Source: Salimicrobium halophilum
GTDB taxonomy: Bacteria; Bacillota; Bacilli; Bacillales; Halobacillaceae
DNA: 64,000 bases
Direction of reading: 5' to 3'
NCBI RefSeq assembly: GCF_900100295.1
Contig: NZ_FNEV01000002.1
Location: 372,001-436,000, forward strand
In this document: piece after piece, positions 61,219-64,000 of the stretch
Numbering within the stretch: the stretch's first letter is position 1
How the letters are laid out: every line of letters starts with the position of its first letter
The notes under the pieces: model-generated
What the model was told of the DNA's origin: nothing
Databases searched by the model: none
What the model saw: the letters and a program-made list of their open reading frames with translations, nothing else
Program-made: the position numbers and the translations under genes

Positions 61219-61887
61219 ATGAAAAGAGAATTTGCAGTCGTCGGTTTAGGACGATTCGGAGGCAGTATCTGCCGGGAACTGAGCCAGGAAGGGATGAACG
61301 TTCTGGCCATTGATACAGATGAAGACAAAGTGAATGAATTTAAAGATATAGCGTCTCACGCGGTCATTGCTGATTCGACGGACGAAAGTGTGTTAAAGGA
61401 ACTGGGGATCCGTAATATCGATCATGTCATCGTCGCCATCGGAGACAATATCCATGCCAGTATCCTCACGACGCTTATATTGAAAGAATTGGGGATCAAA
61501 ACGCTGACTGTTAAAGCTCAGAATGATTACCATGAAAAAGTGTTGAATAAAATAGGCGCGGACCACGTCGTGCACCCTGAAAGGGATATGGGGAGAAGAA
61601 TCGCCCATAATATCATATCGAACAATATCCTTGATTACATTGAACTCTCTGACGATCATAGTGTGGTGGAAGTCAAAGCGGGGAGTAAGATGAGCGGCAA
61701 GTCCCTGATCGATCTGGACATCCGTGCTCAGTATGGGTGTAACGTAGTAGCGATAAAACGCGACCGTGATATCATCGTCTCTCCTATGGCTACAGAGAAA
61801 ATCGCAGAGAGTGATGTCCTGATTGTTATAGGAGCGGATAAGGATATCAGTCGCTTCGAGAAGAACTTGGTCGTGGAAGATGATTAA
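61219..61887 (+). CDS. ktrC: Ktr potassium uptake regulatory subunit
   Basis: 222-residue cytoplasmic gating protein of the Ktr K+ system. The RCK-N Rossmann domain begins AVVGLGRFGGSICREL with the nucleotide-binding Asp in AIDTDEDK; an RCK-C domain (about 140-220) binds cyclic di-AMP in relatives. It lies next to rnjA as in B. subtilis, which identifies it as KtrC rather than KtrA. Its membrane partner is probably the ktrD gene at 33922. AAAAGGAGG precedes ATG 61219. Confidence 0.92.
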   Translation: MKREFAVVGLGRFGGSICRELSQEGMNVLAIDTDEDKVNEFKDIASHAVIADSTDESVLKELGIRNIDHVIVAIGDNIHASILTTLILKELGIKTLTVKAQNDYHEKVLNKIGADHVVHPERDMGRRIAHNIISNNILDYIELSDDHSVVEVKAGSKMSGKSLIDLDIRAQYGCNVVAIKRDRDIIVSPMATEKIAESDVLIVIGADKDISRFEKNLVVEDD

Positions 61888-61905
61888 AAAGTACATGCAA
61901 ATGAA

Positions 61906-61936
61906 AAAAAGCTGCGGACATTACTCCGCAGCTTTT
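61906..61936. terminator. Bidirectional terminator between ktrC and rnjA
   Basis: AAAAAGCTGCGGA / TCCGCAGCTTTTT perfect stem with A and T tails. Confidence 0.93.
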
Positions 61937-61938
61937 TC

Positions 61939-63606
61939 TTATACTTCCATGATGATAGGAAGAATCATCGGACGTCGCTTCGTTTTTTCGAACAAGAACG
62001 GAGCAATCGTATCGGTGATTTCATTTTTGATTTCGGACCATTGAGTCGTCCGGCGTTCCATTACTTTATTTACATGTTTGGTAACAAGTTTCTGAGCATC
62101 CTTGATAAGGTCTTCAGACTCTCTCATGTAAACGAAGCCACGTGAAATGATGTCCGGGCCGGAAGCGATTTGGAACTCTTTCATGTCAATGCTGACTACC
62201 ACAATGACGAGACCTTCTTCAGAAAGAATCCGGCGATCGCGAAGTACGATATTACCGATGTCCCCGATACCACTACCGTCTACGTAAACGGAACCGGATG
62301 GGATTTTGCCGGCAACCATCGCTTCATCTTTGCCAAGGGCAAGAACGTCACCGTTATCCATGACGAATGTGTTATCAGGGTCTACATCACAGTCCTGACT
62401 CAAATTCGCATGTTCTTTGAGCATGCGATATTCACCGTGGATCGGCATGAAGAACTTCGGCTGAATTAATCGGAGCATCAGCTTCATTTCTTCCTGACTA
62501 CCGTGACCGGAAGTGTGGATATCACTTAGCGGACCATGGATGACTTCCGCTCCTGCGCGATATAGTTTGTTGATCGTCCTGCCGACACTGATCGTGTTTC
62601 CAGGGATTGGGGAAGATGAGAACACGACAGTGTCATTAGGGATGATTTGAATCTGACGGTGTGTACCGTTAGCGATTCTTGATAATGCGGCCATCGGTTC
62701 ACCTTGGGATCCGGTGCACAGGATGGTCACTTCATGGGCTGGGAGACGGTTGATTTCATGGGCGTCGATAAATGTATCTTTTGGAGCGCGAATGTATCCC
62801 AGCTCCTGGCCGATACGGATGGATGACTCCATGCTTCTTCCAAATACTGCTACTTTACGGTTATGTTTCACTGCACCTTCAACCATTTGCTGAAGACGGT
62901 AAATGTTAGAAGCGAAAGTTGCAAAAATCAGCCGTCCTTTAGCCTTCGAGAAAATGTTGTCGATGTTCTCGCCAACGACTCGCTCTGATTTAGTGAATCC
63001 CGGAACTTCTGCGTTCGTACTATCGGAAAGCAGGGCAAGAACTCCTTCTTTGCCTATCTCAGCCATACGTGCGATATTAGCAGGCTCTCCTACAGGAGTG
63101 AAATCGAATTTGAAATCACCAGTATGAACGATGTTACCTGGAGGTGTTTTTACGACGATTCCGAACGAATCCGGAATACTGTGCGTCGTCCGGAAGAAAG
63201 AAACCGAAGTTTTGCGGAACTTGATTACATCATCTTCCTGAATTTCGTGCAATGTTGTATTTCGTAACAGTTTATGCTCGTCCAGCTTGTTTCTCAAAAG
63301 ACCTGCTGCGAGCTTTCCGGCATAAACAGGAATGTTCAATTCACGCAGAAGATACGGAACACCGCCGATATGGTCTTCGTGTCCATGCGTGATGAAAAGT
63401 CCTTTGATTTTATCCTGATTCTGGATCAAGTACGTATAATCTGGGATTACATAGTCAATTCCCAATAACTCGTCTTCCGGGAATTTGATTCCTGCATCAA
63501 TGAGGATAATTTCGTCTTGAAATTGGATGCCATACGTATTTTTGCCGATTTCACCAAGTCCGCCCAGTGCGAAGACGGCTGTCTGGTCGTTTTTTACGAA
63601 TTTCAT
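61939..63606 (-). CDS. rnjA: Ribonuclease J1
   Basis: 555-residue metallo-beta-lactamase/beta-CASP nuclease with 5'-3' exonuclease and endonuclease activity in mRNA decay. The zinc motif [10 protein letters not shown] gives His74, His76, Asp78 and His79; HTGDFKFD and the late PIHGEYRML complete the site. The C-terminal domain is full length. It begins 3 bases after the rpoY stop, so the two are co-transcribed as in B. subtilis. Confidence 0.97.
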   Translation of the reverse strand: MKFVKNDQTAVFALGGLGEIGKNTYGIQFQDEIILIDAGIKFPEDELLGIDYVIPDYTYLIQNQDKIKGLFITHGHEDHIGGVPYLLRELNIPVYAGKLAAGLLRNKLDEHKLLRNTTLHEIQEDDVIKFRKTSVSFFRTTHSIPDSFGIVVKTPPGNIVHTGDFKFDFTPVGEPANIARMAEIGKEGVLALLSDSTNAEVPGFTKSERVVGENIDNIFSKAKGRLIFATFASNIYRLQQMVEGAVKHNRKVAVFGRSMESSIRIGQELGYIRAPKDTFIDAHEINRLPAHEVTILCTGSQGEPMAALSRIANGTHRQIQIIPNDTVVFSSSPIPGNTISVGRTINKLYRAGAEVIHGPLSDIHTSGHGSQEEMKLMLRLIQPKFFMPIHGEYRMLKEHANLSQDCDVDPDNTFVMDNGDVLALGKDEAMVAGKIPSGSVYVDGSGIGDIGNIVLRDRRILSEEGLVIVVVSIDMKEFQIASGPDIISRGFVYMRESEDLIKDAQKLVTKHVNKVMERRTTQWSEIKNEITDTIAPFLFEKTKRRPMILPIIMEV

Positions 63607-63609
63607 GTG

Positions 63610-63819
63610 TTAGTAAGACTCCACTCTGAAATCATCGTTTTGAACTTCATATTCATAGTGTTCCTCACTTAACACTTGAATATATTCAATATTAACGTTC
63701 TTATCGGCTAATTTGGTGCGCACTTCACGTTCTGTTTCTGCTTCTACGTACATCGCATCTGTACGCTCTCGTACAGGAACTTCTTCAGGAAGTTCCTGAT
63801 AATACACTTTGAATATCAT
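63610..63819 (-). CDS. rpoY: RNA polymerase epsilon subunit
   Basis: 69-residue small subunit of Firmicutes RNA polymerase (formerly DUF1447/YkzG): [20 protein letters not shown] and the C-terminal [16 protein letters not shown] are characteristic. AGGAGAGAT precedes ATG 63819. First gene of the rpoY-rnjA unit. Confidence 0.95.
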   Translation of the reverse strand: MIFKVYYQELPEEVPVRERTDAMYVEAETEREVRTKLADKNVNIEYIQVLSEEHYEYEVQNDDFRVESY

Positions 63820-63886
63820 GTTTTCTATCTCTCCTCTAAAATCTAAGTTTCATTGTTCGCACGTTTGTTCCGGAATTCCATCAGTA

Positions 63887-63958
63887 TTAAGCATACATTT
63901 TTCTCTCAACTATTCGTTTCCAACGTTTTTTTAGCTTTCTTCTTAAACGCTTCATCAT
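63887..63958 (-). CDS. Possible 23-residue basic peptide upstream of rpoY
   Basis: ATG 63958 has GGGAG 9 bases upstream and encodes MMKRLRRKLKKRWKRIVERK plus MYA: an almost entirely Lys/Arg/Arg amphipathic helix. The stop lies 67 bases before rpoY. It could be a real nucleic-acid- or membrane-binding micro-protein or a chance ORF in the leader of rpoY-rnjA. Confidence 0.35.
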   Translation of the reverse strand: MMKRLRRKLKKRWKRIVERKMYA

Positions 63959-64000
63959 AGCGTCCATCTCCCTTCAACCTAATGGAAGAAAACTGTTATC

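Noticed and set aside
1-64000. CRISPR arrays, tRNA/rRNA genes, insertion sequences or phage genes
   Set aside because: Looked for regular spacer repeats, cloverleaf-like GGTTCGAATCC boxes, transposase or integrase motifs; none were convincing.

Overview
The window looks like chromosomal DNA of a moderately halophilic or halotolerant Bacillaceae, most likely Halobacillus or a close relative (an inference from gene content). Three things support this. Several blocks keep the Bacillus subtilis gene neighbourhood: patA / fbpB-like / cheV / ykyB / fadH, ykuL-like CBS protein / dapH / dapL / mscS, and ktrC // rnjA-rpoY. There is a C30 carotenoid locus with three CrtN-type desaturase paralogs and crtM, typical of orange Halobacillus and Planococcus. 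There is also a large ectoine/hydroxyectoine catabolic cluster. I see no rRNA, tRNA, CRISPR array, transposase or prophage gene.

Layout. 1-6.3 kb: end of an iron-siderophore permease (apparently an in-frame double permease), dapF, yjbQ, and the glyoxylate shunt (aceA and a G-type malate synthase) with a 35-residue Cys-rich peptide between them. 6.5-16 kb: a small protein behind a sigma-B-like promoter, a ZIP transporter, a carboxylesterase, a TPP riboswitch with thiT, an SLH/NlpC-P60 wall hydrolase, a chemoreceptor and a penicillin-acylase-like Ntn hydrolase. 16-22.5 kb: sirtuin, nitroreductase, Mn pyrophosphatase, GNAT, CorA, a Bacillaceae-type hairpin repeat, a truncated thioredoxin-reductase-like flavoprotein and an HD protein.

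22.5-23.2 kb holds a transcript of very small ORFs: a 19-residue leader peptide, a chain of mutually exclusive RNA helices that includes two terminators, then two YrzI-like proteins and one further micro-ORF. 23.2-33.2 kb is the ectoine/hydroxyectoine cluster: eutB, a PucR regulator, then a tight run doeA-eutC-(cystathionine gamma-synthase-like)-doeB2-(homoserine dehydrogenase-like)-doeC. It has no DoeD-type aminotransferase, which suggests a different route from diaminobutyrate to aspartate.

33.4-37.3 kb: YwpF, KtrD-type K+ channel, a PAS-GGDEF-EAL protein and two tiny MGY proteins. 37.5-45.2 kb: carotenoid genes in two convergent blocks. 45.3-54.8 kb: a 25-residue membrane peptide, signal peptidase I, patA, fbpB, cheV, ykyB, SCO, fadH, TrhA, CBS protein, dapH-dapL and mscS. 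55-64 kb: a heterodimeric ABC exporter, a Rex-box-controlled cytochrome bd oxidase, ktrC, and rnjA-rpoY.

Together the genes cover the acetylated lysine/DAP branch (dapH, patA, dapL and dapF are all present), K+ uptake (KtrD with KtrC), chemotaxis under apparent sigma-D promoters (MCP and CheV), glyoxylate bypass, and use of the compatible solute ectoine as a nutrient. Functions are assigned by reading motifs and by recalled family knowledge; no database search was run.
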